Below, in pieces: positions 8,345 through 16,303 of a stretch of DNA of 64,000 nucleotides. The DNA comes from JBMYRH01 sp049602155. GTDB taxonomy: Bacteria > Myxococcota_A > UBA9042 > PHBI01 > JBMYRH01. The position numbers were made by a program, and so were the translations under genes. The DNA lies in contig JBMYRH010000002.1 of assembly GCA_049602155.1 (NCBI GenBank), positions 310,001 to 374,000 on the forward strand. Direction: 5' to 3'. Under the pieces are notes generated by a model. The model searched no databases, had not been told where the DNA came from, and saw nothing but the letters and a program-made list of their open reading frames with translations. Position 1 is the first letter of the stretch. Every line of letters starts with the position of its first letter.

Positions 8345-10131
8345 TCAGACTCACGGGCGATCCATCGCGCGACGACGCCCTCAAGCACGTTCATGGGGAT
8401 GCCGCCGTAGGCGAGGACCTCGTCATGGAAGGCGCGGAGATCGAAGTGGTCACCGAGGGCAGCCTCGGCCTGCGCCCGCAATCGCTGGAAGTGCATTCGA
8501 CCGAGCATGTAGGCTAGGGCTTGCCCCGGCCAAATGATGTAGCGATCGATCTCCACCTCGACCTCTTGGCGCGTCAGCGCGGTGCGAGCGACCATGAAGT
8601 CGATGGCTTGTGTCCGACTCCACCCGAGGGCATGGAGCCCCGTGTCGACGACCAGCCGACATGCACGCCACGCCTGGTAGTTCAGCATGCCGTAGCGGCT
8701 CAGCGGTGAACTGTAGAGCCCCAGTTCGTCGGCAAGAAGCTCTGCGTACAGCCCCCATCCCTCGACGTAAGCGGTCTGAGACTGTCGCTTTTGAAAGGTC
8801 GGGAGGCCCTCTGCTTCGGCGGCGAGGGAGAGCTGCAGGTGATGCCCTGGGATGGCCTCGTGATAGGCGAGGGCTTCTTGGTTGTAGAGGAGCCGCTCTG
8901 CGAGGTCCTGGGTGTTGAGGTAGAAGACCCCAGGGCGGCTCCCGTCCGCCGGGGCTGAGTAGTAATACGCGGCTGGTGCAGAGGCAGCTCGGTACGCTTC
9001 GATAGGCTTCACGATAACCTGGGTCCTCGGCCTGCGCCCAAACGCTTGGGGCATCGCCGCTTGCGCCCGGGAGACGGCGTCCTCGGCGAAGGCGAGGAGC
9101 GCGGCTTCGTTCTCTGCGACTTGGTCGGCGCGCGTCCTTAGCTGAGCGGCAAAGGTCACGAGGTCACCAGTGTGACCGACCGCCTTGGCGATCTCTGCCA
9201 TCTGAACCTCGAGGCGCTCCAATTCCCGGAGGCCCAGCTGGTGGATCACCTCTGGGGTCGCGTCCGATCCTGTGCCCGCTTTGATACGATGGGCGTAGCA
9301 GGCCGCGCCATCGGGGAGCTCCGAGACCCCTGGAGTCTGCCGAGCGTGGGGAAGGTATGAGGAGGCGAGGAACGCGTGGTACTCCGTCAGTGCGGGCATC
9401 ACGGACTCCCGGACCGCGGTCGCGAGGACCCGCCGCGCCGCCTCTTGTGCCTCTGGGGACCATGCCTCAGGGAGCTTGGCGCCGTCGACGAACGGCGACG
9501 CCTCTGCAGAGGTATCGAGGAGCCCGGTGAGCTGAGCCATGACGCGCTCGACTGCGACATGAAAGGCGACCCGCTGCGCGGTCAAGCCTCGCCTGAGGTT
9601 CGCCATGTGTTGCTCGATGAGCCTTGGGACGGCGCGGTAGCGGCTCGCCAGGGTGTCGACGTCTCGCTGTGTCCGAATAGAGTGACCGTTGACGAGGCCG
9701 GGGAGGCGGACCTGAAGCCCGTAGAGCTGGTCGACATCCCAGGTCTCATTCTGGCACACGCGGCCGTCGATGGTGCGGCGCAAAATCGCGTCCAAGACGG
9801 CCCATGTCACCTCGTCTTGTGGGCGCTCCAGCGTCGCCGGGTCCAGGCGGTGGAGTTGGTCGAGGAGCCGCTGCGCTGTCGCGACGTGCGCCTCTGTGGC
9901 CTCGGGGGAGAGGTCGCCGAGGCGGTCATCAAAGCGCCGATCGCCCAGGTAGGTCGCCCATGTGGGGCTGCTGACCATCAGGTGCTCCCACCAGGCATCT
10001 GCGAGGTCGTGAAGCTGCGCTTGGCCGGTCACAGCCTCTGCGCCCCTCGTGGTGTGCGAGAGGGTCTGCGCAGGGGCGCACCCCATGGACAGACTCACCC
10101 CGATCAAGACGCCTACCCAAGCTTTGTGCAT
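8326..10131 (-). CDS. DUF885-family lipoprotein, putative metallopeptidase
   Basis: A 601-aa lipoprotein. The start at 10131 has GGAGG 6 nt upstream and gives a short signal with lipobox SMGC; the upstream in-frame codon would add seven residues before it. The sequence is mostly helical and carries YHEAIPGHHLQ (H424, E425, H430, H431), the conserved metal-binding motif of DUF885 proteins, which are related to M3/M32-like gluzincin folds. Further family features are YNQEALAYHE just before it and ARTALTRQEVE near the C-terminus. Peptide hydrolysis in the periplasm or at the surface is likely from the motif, but family biochemistry is thin. It converges on the small gene ending at 8295. Confidence 0.85.
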   Translation of the reverse strand: MHKAWVGVLIGVSLSMGCAPAQTLSHTTRGAEAVTGQAQLHDLADAWWEHLMVSSPTWATYLGDRRFDDRLGDLSPEATEAHVATAQRLLDQLHRLDPATLERPQDEVTWAVLDAILRRTIDGRVCQNETWDVDQLYGLQVRLPGLVNGHSIRTQRDVDTLASRYRAVPRLIEQHMANLRRGLTAQRVAFHVAVERVMAQLTGLLDTSAEASPFVDGAKLPEAWSPEAQEAARRVLATAVRESVMPALTEYHAFLASSYLPHARQTPGVSELPDGAACYAHRIKAGTGSDATPEVIHQLGLRELERLEVQMAEIAKAVGHTGDLVTFAAQLRTRADQVAENEAALLAFAEDAVSRAQAAMPQAFGRRPRTQVIVKPIEAYRAASAPAAYYYSAPADGSRPGVFYLNTQDLAERLLYNQEALAYHEAIPGHHLQLSLAAEAEGLPTFQKRQSQTAYVEGWGLYAELLADELGLYSSPLSRYGMLNYQAWRACRLVVDTGLHALGWSRTQAIDFMVARTALTRQEVEVEIDRYIIWPGQALAYMLGRMHFQRLRAQAEAALGDHFDLRAFHDEVLAYGGIPMNVLEGVVARWIARESEGAPPR

Positions 10132-10189
10132 CGCGCACCTCCGAGGGGTCATCCTGCCACCGTCCGCTTAGCCTGGCGACCCGGGGGCG

Positions 10190-10429
10190 TCAGCGTTGAG
10201 GGGGGCCCCGTCTCACGCTCGGGAGTCGGGTCCAGGTCGAGACCTGAGCCCGACGACCATGGTCTCGACATCGGTGGGGGTGGTGCACTGCTTCGTGGTT
10301 CGACCTCAGGCCGATACGTCGGCGACCGTTCGCTGGTCCAAAGGGCTGCTCGCCATGTCGCGCAGGGTAGGGGGATAGCACGGGTTGAGTCGTGACATCG
10401 TGAGGGAGATCTTCGGCATTGCGGCGCAT
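10190..10429 (-). CDS. Possible small ORF with a strong ribosome binding site
   Basis: A 79-aa frame whose ATG (10427-10429) is preceded by a full AAGGAGG at five bases' distance, one of the best Shine-Dalgarno sites in the window. The product is Arg/His/Pro-rich with no recognisable domain and looks compositionally poor, so the RBS may instead belong to a shorter peptide, an overlapping frame or a decayed gene. It lies in the otherwise empty 10132-10586 interval. Confidence 0.3.
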   Translation of the reverse strand: MRRNAEDLPHDVTTQPVLSPYPARHGEQPFGPANGRRRIGLRSNHEAVHHPHRCRDHGRRAQVSTWTRLPSVRRGPPQR

Positions 10430-10546
10430 TGTGTCCTCCTTGAGTGGATGCTCTCCCCAATAGCAAAGGCCATGCCGACCGGAGGCCACCCCCCCAAGCG
10501 TGCGTTTAGGGGGATTGAGGGGCTCGGTAAACGAGGGGCTCCGCAC

Positions 10547-10577
10547 GAGATGTGCGCACATCATGTGCGCACATCTC
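10547..10577. repeat. 31-bp perfect inverted repeat made of two tandem 12-bp palindromes
   Basis: Arms of 15 nt (GAGATGTGCGCACAT and its exact complement) are separated by a single C. Each arm itself contains the self-complementary 12-mer ATGTGCGCACAT, so the site is two direct copies of a palindrome 13 bp apart. It begins 9 nt past the 3' end of the vWA gene on the - strand. No T-run follows, so it may be a protein-binding site rather than a terminator. Confidence 0.75.
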
Positions 10578-10586
10578 ACGGGTGCC

Positions 10587-11690
10587 TTAGAACGACAGCC
10601 CGAACTTCTCGCCCCGCTTCTTCATCTGCTTCATGACCTGAGCGTCGAAGGAGTCGGTCTTCTCAGCGACCTTCTTGGTCACGAAGGAGTCACGCTCTTT
10701 GGTCACCTTCTTGAGCTCCGCAGCGATCGCCTTTCGGGCCTTCTTGAGCTTCTTGAGTTGCTTGCGCTGGGCACGCTTGCTCAGCTTGCGGAGGCTCTCT
10801 GGGAGCTCGGCTTCGGACATGTCCTCCATCGCGCTCGGCTCGGCGACGAGGTCCTTTGCGCGGCCTGCGCTCTTGGCGCTCAAGACCAAGGCGCCGTTAT
10901 CTGATGAGGCCTGCGCCATGTTGTACTTCACGCGGTTGGCGGCGGCCTCTCCCTTCATTTTGCCGATCTTCGCGACCTTACGCTGCGCCCGTTTGCGGTC
11001 TGCGCCGCCATAGAGCGCGGTCTCAGCCATCTTGCGGTTCAGCTCCTCGATCTTGGCATCAAATGGCGTGCTGATGGCGACCATGCCCCCAGACGCATCG
11101 ATGGTCGTGAAGGAGCCATGGGCGAGGTTCGCGATGGCCTTGAAGGCGGCCCCAGTCTCTCGCATCGGTCCACAGCGCACGGTGTTGACGACCACGTCTT
11201 TGGCGATCGCGTTCTTGGCCCACGTCCGGTAGTCCCATCCGTCCTGGTAGACTTGGGGCGGGGCGTCACCGACGAGGAAGATCATCTTCATGGTGTTCTT
11301 GGACTTGGACCAGGAGAAGGTCGAGACAGCTTCGCCCAGCGCGCGCCCGACGTGCTCCGGGGTGTCGCCCCCGCCCTGGGCCTGAAAGGCTTGCAGGTGC
11401 TCGTAGATGCTGTCGAGGTCCTCGGTCAGGTCGTAGGAGCGCGTGATGTAGGCGTCCCCCTTGTCGCGGTAGCCCACCAACCCGACACGGAGAGTCGGTG
11501 TCGGTTGAGCGCTCGCGATCTTCGAGGCGATGGACCAGATCTTCTGCTTAGCGCCTGCGATGAGACCGCCCATGGAGCCGGTCGTGTCGAGGACGAACGC
11601 GACCTCGACGACAGGTCCTTGGTGGGCGTGAGCGGTCCCGGTGAAGATGAACGCGACGGCGATGAGGGCGAGAGAGAGGGTGCGGCGCAT
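10587..11690 (-). CDS. Secreted von Willebrand factor A domain protein
   Basis: A 367-aa exported protein. The start at 11690 is chosen because AGGAG lies 6 nt upstream and it opens a signal peptide ending A-H-A at about residue 22. The vWA domain begins immediately: FVLDTTGSMGG has the MIDAS residues D35 and S39, and GGGDTPEHVG holds the later MIDAS Thr/Asp. Such domains bind a divalent cation and a protein ligand. The last third is a highly charged Lys/Arg/Ala coiled-coil-like helix (RKAIAAELKKVTKERD). No transmembrane anchor is seen. It diverges from the Ser/Thr kinase gene at 11839. Confidence 0.85.
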   Translation of the reverse strand: MRRTLSLALIAVAFIFTGTAHAHQGPVVEVAFVLDTTGSMGGLIAGAKQKIWSIASKIASAQPTPTLRVGLVGYRDKGDAYITRSYDLTEDLDSIYEHLQAFQAQGGGDTPEHVGRALGEAVSTFSWSKSKNTMKMIFLVGDAPPQVYQDGWDYRTWAKNAIAKDVVVNTVRCGPMRETGAAFKAIANLAHGSFTTIDASGGMVAISTPFDAKIEELNRKMAETALYGGADRKRAQRKVAKIGKMKGEAAANRVKYNMAQASSDNGALVLSAKSAGRAKDLVAEPSAMEDMSEAELPESLRKLSKRAQRKQLKKLKKARKAIAAELKKVTKERDSFVTKKVAEKTDSFDAQVMKQMKKRGEKFGLSF

Positions 11691-11802
11691 GGTGAGCTCC
11701 TGAGGTCGAGACATTCGAAGGGTTCAGAGGAGGTCGACGCCCCACGCTCCGAAAGGATCTGAAAAACCTCAAAATGAACCTGCGATCGATGCCCTGAACG
11801 GG

Positions 11803-11831
11803 TTGGCGCTCTGCGCCGCGGGCGCTAAACT
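11803..11831 (+). promoter_or_regulatory. Sigma-70-like promoter with minimal leader
   Basis: TTGGCG (11803-11808) and TAAACT (11826-11831) are separated by 17 bp, and the -10 hexamer ends 7 nt before the ATG at 11839. This geometry predicts a leaderless or near-leaderless kinase mRNA; no SD is present. Confidence 0.5.
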
Positions 11832-11838
11832 CCCGGCA

Positions 11839-13755
11839 ATGAGTGACTCACAAGACATCGATCTGGACTTGATGGCTCACTGGGAGACGCTCGGGGTGTC
11901 CTCGAGTGCGCTCGCGGTGGACACGAGCGGCACCCTCGTCCGGGACGTCGGGTTGGTCGACACACTGATGGTTGATGCGGCGCTCGACGCGACCCAGATG
12001 GCGCCGAAAGGTGACCAAGACTTCAAGACGAGCATGGGCTCCTCGATCTCCATCGGGGAGACGATCGGGCAGGGGGGCATGGGCCTCATCCGCGTCGCAA
12101 CGCAGCACGCGTTACGGCGTGAAATCGTGGTCAAGAGCATCCGCGCGGATGTGGACCAGGGGAAAGCCCGGGCACACATCCTCGGGGAGGCTTGGATCAC
12201 AGGGATGTTGGAGCACCCCAACATTATCCCAATCCATGACATCTCGTTGCGTGATGACGATGAGCCGATGATCGTCATGAAGCGCATTGAGGGGCAGGTC
12301 TGGACCGAGTCCATCGACGAAGGCGGATGCTCAGGGGCGAGGTTGGAGCACAACGTCGACATCCTGCGGCAGGTCGCTAACGCCGTGCACTATGCGCATT
12401 CCAAGGGCTTGATTCATCGAGATCTCAAGCCTGACAACGTCATGGTGGGCCCGTTCGGCGAGGTGTACGTGCTCGACTGGGGTATCGCCCTCGCCTTCGA
12501 TGAGGCGCTCGAGGGGCTCCCCCAGGTGCGCCACGTGAAGCACTTGGCTGGGAGCCCACGCTACATGGCGCCAGAGATGGCGGCGATAGACACAGATAAG
12601 CTGGGGCCGCGGACCGATGTATACCTCTTGGGGGCCATCCTCCATGAGCTGCTGACGGGTTCGCCGCCGCATGATGGTGAGCGCCTTATCGACGTGATGC
12701 AGGCCGCGTTCGCCTCGAAGACGCCGCGGCTCGACACAGTGACAGCAGACGGCCTCGCCGAGGTGTGCCGAAAGGCCATGGCTCGGGAACCTGAGGCGCG
12801 TTACCAGACCGCCGAGGCCTTCCGTGAAGCGCTCGAAGAGTGCCTCCATCAACGGAGTTCGCGCTCGTTGTCCGAGCAGGCCGGTGAGAGCCTGCTCGAG
12901 CTTGAGGCGTGGCTCGCGGCTCCGAAGCTCGAGGCCGAGGACTCCGGGCGTCAGCGCGCTTATGAGCTCCTCAGCGTCTGTCGCTTTGGGTTCAACCAGG
13001 CGCTCTCCGACTGGCCCGGCAACACGACAGCGCGTGACGGTCTTCAGCGCGCTTTGACACAGATGGTGCACTACGAGCTGGAGTTTGGTTCCTCACGGGC
13101 GGCCTCCGCGTTGGTGGCGGCGCTGCCCATCCCAGACAGCGACCTCGCTGCACTCGCTGATCGCGGCGCCGCCAAAACTCGGATGGCCGTCGAGAGGCTC
13201 AAGCAGCTCGAAGTGGAGGTGGACACGACGAGCGGGTCAAGGGTCCGAGGCCTGGCGCTCTTGGTGCAAGCGGTGAGCTGGGCGGGCTTGGGGCTCTTCC
13301 TGGGCTACGTCGACAGACACATCGCGCCGGTCGAGCATGAGGCGATGTTGGCCCTCTGGGGCATCAATGTGCTGATGCTCGTGCCGCTCTACCTCGACCT
13401 GTCTCGCTTCGTTGTGCCGACGCGCTCGAACCGCATGTTGATCCACAGCGCGACCTACGCGACTGCGTTCTACCTCTTGCTGTGGCTCTACAGTTGGTCC
13501 GTGGGCTGGGGGGTCGTCCAGACCCTGACTGTCAACATGTTCCTGGGCTCCTTCTGTTGGGGGCTTCTCGCCTTGATATTCGATCGCTGGTTGTTGATTA
13601 CGGCGGTCGCGTTGTTGGTCGCCGGAGTCCTCTTTCCAGTGTGGCCGGAGTTCAAGTTTGAGATCTTGGGCGCGGTGGTTGTGGTCGGGATGGGCGGGAC
13701 CGGGGCGGCTTGGCGGAAGCGGCCCGAGCGCGACCAAAGTGCCGACGAACGTTGA
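11839..13755 (+). CDS. Hanks-type Ser/Thr protein kinase with C-terminal membrane domain
   Basis: A 638-aa kinase. The kinase domain (about 70-330) has the glycine loop GQGGMG (77-82), ATP-binding K99 in VVKSI, catalytic HRDLKPDN (D195), DWG in place of DFG (D213), and YMAPEM. It therefore looks active; DWG is an unusual activation-segment variant. A helical region follows (about 340-460), then about six hydrophobic segments in the last 170 residues, so the kinase is membrane-tethered by a polytopic C-terminus rather than by one helix. The same architecture, including the motif CRFGFNQALSDWP, occurs in the kinase at 24642, so the two are paralogues. ATG 11839 is preferred over the upstream in-frame codon. 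The downstream cNMP-binding gene may share its transcript. Confidence 0.9.
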   Translation: MSDSQDIDLDLMAHWETLGVSSSALAVDTSGTLVRDVGLVDTLMVDAALDATQMAPKGDQDFKTSMGSSISIGETIGQGGMGLIRVATQHALRREIVVKSIRADVDQGKARAHILGEAWITGMLEHPNIIPIHDISLRDDDEPMIVMKRIEGQVWTESIDEGGCSGARLEHNVDILRQVANAVHYAHSKGLIHRDLKPDNVMVGPFGEVYVLDWGIALAFDEALEGLPQVRHVKHLAGSPRYMAPEMAAIDTDKLGPRTDVYLLGAILHELLTGSPPHDGERLIDVMQAAFASKTPRLDTVTADGLAEVCRKAMAREPEARYQTAEAFREALEECLHQRSSRSLSEQAGESLLELEAWLAAPKLEAEDSGRQRAYELLSVCRFGFNQALSDWPGNTTARDGLQRALTQMVHYELEFGSSRAASALVAALPIPDSDLAALADRGAAKTRMAVERLKQLEVEVDTTSGSRVRGLALLVQAVSWAGLGLFLGYVDRHIAPVEHEAMLALWGINVLMLVPLYLDLSRFVVPTRSNRMLIHSATYATAFYLLLWLYSWSVGWGVVQTLTVNMFLGSFCWGLLALIFDRWLLITAVALLVAGVLFPVWPEFKFEILGAVVVVGMGGTGAAWRKRPERDQSADER

Positions 13756-13765
13756 GCGTTCGTCG
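13743..13765 (+). other. Hairpin spanning the kinase stop codon
   Basis: CGACGAACG and its perfect complement flank a 5-nt loop (TTGAG); the TGA stop lies inside. There is no T-run. It could slow or end transcription between the kinase and cNMP genes, or stabilise the 3' end. Confidence 0.45.
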
Positions 13766-13818
13766 ACCGGTAAAGAGCATGTTAACCTCCCGGTCGTCTC
13801 GTGAGAGGAGCGTCAACC

Positions 13819-14334
13819 ATGGGTGAATTGAGCAAGTGCAGAATCGTCGATCAGTTCGGGTACCCGATGCCTCGCGATTTGATGGCGGATCGTCTGGATA
13901 AGACCCATTGGTCTTCAGACTTCTCCTGGGCTGAGATTCAGAGCCTCACGGAGCACCTCGCTGCGGTGAAGGTGCCCATGGGTCAGTACGTCATCCAGGA
14001 GAACCAAGATGAGCGCTACATGGCGATCTTCTTAGGTGGACGCGCCGTCGTCACGAAGCGCTCGGCGGATCGACAGCATAAGGAGCTGACCGATCTCAAG
14101 GTGGGCTACGCAGTCGGTGAGCTCGCGCTTCTTGATGGCCAGCCGCGCTCAGCGAGCGTCGTGGCGAAGAGCGACTGCCGCTTGCTCGTGATGACCCTCG
14201 CCCACCTGCAGTTCATGGAGATCGAGAAGCCTGAGCTGTGCTGTAAGTTTCTGAAGAAGCTCGCATGCACGCTCGCCCAGCGCTTACGGACGACCTCAGC
14301 GACCTTGGTCGATATCATGGTGGAGCAGGTTTAG
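13819..14334 (+). CDS. Cyclic nucleotide-binding (CAP-family) domain protein
   Basis: A 171-aa cytosolic protein whose start at 13819 has AGGAG 8 nt upstream. Residues about 40-155 form a CAP-like beta-roll. The phosphate-binding cassette is visible as VGELALLDGQPRSASVVA, with the Gly-Glu pair and the Pro-Arg-x-Ala motif that contact cyclic nucleotide phosphate. No helix-turn-helix DNA-binding domain follows, so it is a stand-alone sensor or adaptor rather than a CRP regulator. It lies 63 nt after a membrane Ser/Thr kinase, which suggests a second-messenger input to that pathway (inference). It converges on the MATE gene with only 4 nt between. Confidence 0.85.
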   Translation: MGELSKCRIVDQFGYPMPRDLMADRLDKTHWSSDFSWAEIQSLTEHLAAVKVPMGQYVIQENQDERYMAIFLGGRAVVTKRSADRQHKELTDLKVGYAVGELALLDGQPRSASVVAKSDCRLLVMTLAHLQFMEIEKPELCCKFLKKLACTLAQRLRTTSATLVDIMVEQV

Positions 14335-14338
14335 TCGG

Positions 14339-15721
14339 CTAGAGGCGCGCGATCACGCCGCGACTCAGGGTCACAAACCGAGCGCTCAGCACGATAGCGA
14401 TGCCGAGGAGGCCTGCGGTTAAGCCGTACCACAGGCCTGTCACGCCCATGTCTGTGTGGAACCCTAGGTAGTAGGCGACCGGGAAGCCGAGTCCCCATTG
14501 CCCGAGCGTGGTCAAGACGAAGGGGATGCGGACGTCTCCAGCTCCACGCAGTGCACCTGCCATCGCGACCTGAATGGCGTCGAAGAGGGCAAACGCCGCT
14601 GCGATAGAGAGCAGGCCAGTCGCGCAGGCGATGACCTCGACCTCGTCGGTGAAGAGGGCGACGAGGGTGTCGGGGATCGCGAGGAAGGCGATCGCGGTGA
14701 AGCTCATCCAGCCAGTGGTCGTGATCACCCCCGCGATCCCGATGCGCCTCACCGCTTGGTGATGACCGGCCCCGACGGCTTGACCGACACGCACCGCGGT
14801 GGCGCTTGAGATCCCCAGGGCGACCATGAAGGAGCCCGCGGCGAGGGTCAGCGCGATTTGGTGACCACCCACGGCGATCGCGCTGATGCGCCCTGCGAGG
14901 AGCCCGACGAGCGAGAATAGCCAAGTCTCCGCGCAGACCTGGAGCCCAATAGGGACGGCGATGGTCACCAGCGGGTTCCAAAGAGGGGTCTCAGGGGGAG
15001 CCTCGACGTCGGGCTTGGGCGCAAACCGGCGCGCTCGGTACCAGACCGTGCCCGCGAGGGTGAAGGCGGAGAAGGCGGTCGTGATACCGGCCCCCATGAC
15101 CCCGAGCGCGGGGAGGCCGATGCCCGGCAACCCGACCGCGACCAGGCCGTCGTCTCCGAAGATGAGGATCAGATCGAGGATCAAATTCACGACGTTGGCG
15201 AGGCCCGCCGCGATCAACACGGAGCGGGTGTCCTCATAGGCTTGGAGCAGACTTCGCCCGGCCATGAAGACGAGGTACATCGCCACGCCCGGGGCCCGAT
15301 AGAGCGCGTACTCAGCGGTCATTTCATGGAGTGAGGGGTCGACGCCGAACCAATGCAGGTTGGCGCAGAGGACGACCCCGAGCACGGCGAGCGGGATGCC
15401 GACGAGTCCGCCGACGAGTCGGCCAAAGGTCCACCAGCGCCATGCCTTGCTGTGCTCTCCGGCGCCAACGGCTTGGGAGATGAGGGGATCGAGGGCAAAG
15501 CACAGCCCAGCCCCGAGCATGGCCGAGGCGAAGAGGATGTTGTTGCCGATAGACACGGCGCCTAGCGCTTCTGGAGAGACGCGCCCCACGCACGCGGTGT
15601 CCACCATCCCCATCACGAAGGTCGCGAGCTGCGCGATGCCCAAGGGCAGGCCAAGCTTGAGCAGCGCGCGGACCTCGCCCGTCAGGCTCGAGGGTCGATG
15701 TGGTTCACGCGATTGCGTCAA
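14339..15721 (-). CDS. MATE-family multidrug/toxin efflux transporter
   Basis: A 460-aa inner-membrane protein with about 12 hydrophobic segments in two similar halves. The N-terminal half has LGLPLGIAQLATFVMGMVD and the repeated QAVGAGEH (first half) and GQAVGAGHH (second half) motifs typical of NorM/MATE exporters, which use Na+ or H+ gradients to expel cationic compounds. The length is usual for the family. Its start overlaps the stop of the upstream gene (15718-15721), so it is co-transcribed and translationally coupled with the small exported protein. Substrate not predictable. Confidence 0.92.
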   Translation of the reverse strand: MTQSREPHRPSSLTGEVRALLKLGLPLGIAQLATFVMGMVDTACVGRVSPEALGAVSIGNNILFASAMLGAGLCFALDPLISQAVGAGEHSKAWRWWTFGRLVGGLVGIPLAVLGVVLCANLHWFGVDPSLHEMTAEYALYRAPGVAMYLVFMAGRSLLQAYEDTRSVLIAAGLANVVNLILDLILIFGDDGLVAVGLPGIGLPALGVMGAGITTAFSAFTLAGTVWYRARRFAPKPDVEAPPETPLWNPLVTIAVPIGLQVCAETWLFSLVGLLAGRISAIAVGGHQIALTLAAGSFMVALGISSATAVRVGQAVGAGHHQAVRRIGIAGVITTTGWMSFTAIAFLAIPDTLVALFTDEVEVIACATGLLSIAAAFALFDAIQVAMAGALRGAGDVRIPFVLTTLGQWGLGFPVAYYLGFHTDMGVTGLWYGLTAGLLGIAIVLSARFVTLSRGVIARL

Positions 15722-16188
15722 AGGCCCAACAGCTTCACGAGCCGCGCCCGAACTTTGATGTGATGTTCAGCGAAAGAGCGCTCGGTCTCGGGGGTCCCGA
15801 TGCGGACCATGCCGCTGATAAGGCGGGCCTCTTTGAGCACGAGCTCGCAGATGCTGATCAGCTCATCCAGCTTCGCGATGTCTTCGGGGGGGAGCTCGAC
15901 GCTCTTGACGCGGCCCAGATCGTCCATGAGCGCGTTGGTCACGTCAGCGCTGCTCTGTAGCGCTTGGCGCACTTGGTCCGCTTGAAAGACCTTACCTTTA
16001 TAGCCGTCGGCGGTCGCGCTGATGAAGAGGTGCGTGTGGTAGAGCGCCGACGCGGCGGCGGTCCCCAGCCCATGTCGCAGGGTCTCCAGGCGCTTGTCTT
16101 GCTGTGGAGGCGCGGCCGTCGTGACGGCGGTGGCGACGAGGAGGCCACACAGCGCGATGAGGGTGGCGAGGAGGGGGAAGCGCGGCAT
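15718..16188 (-). CDS. Small exported helical protein co-transcribed with MATE exporter
   Basis: A 156-aa protein with a signal peptide (about 1-25, ending TTA-A) and AGGAGA 5 nt before the ATG. The mature part is mostly alpha-helical, with no cysteine near the N-terminus and one Cys in the middle (ISICELVL). It has the look of a four-helix periplasmic protein; I do not recognise the family. The four-base overlap with the MATE gene suggests a linked role, perhaps as an accessory factor of export, but that rests on context only. Confidence 0.75.
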   Translation of the reverse strand: MPRFPLLATLIALCGLLVATAVTTAAPPQQDKRLETLRHGLGTAAASALYHTHLFISATADGYKGKVFQADQVRQALQSSADVTNALMDDLGRVKSVELPPEDIAKLDELISICELVLKEARLISGMVRIGTPETERSFAEHHIKVRARLVKLLGL

Positions 16189-16291
16189 GGTCTCTCCTTA
16201 GGCTCGATAGGGACAGATGCGTGGTCGCATTGTCGCGACAAACACGATGGGATCAAGGGCAGGGATCATCTCCTTGGCTGGCCGACCATGC

Positions 16292-16297
16292 TAAGCT
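16292..16297 (+). promoter_or_regulatory. -10-like hexamer TAAGCT, 6 nt before the ATG
   Basis: TAAGCT ends 6 nt before the ATG at 16304. No SD is visible, matching the leaderless-type arrangement seen at other genes in this window. Confidence 0.4.
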
Positions 16298-16303
16298 CTC
16301 GCC

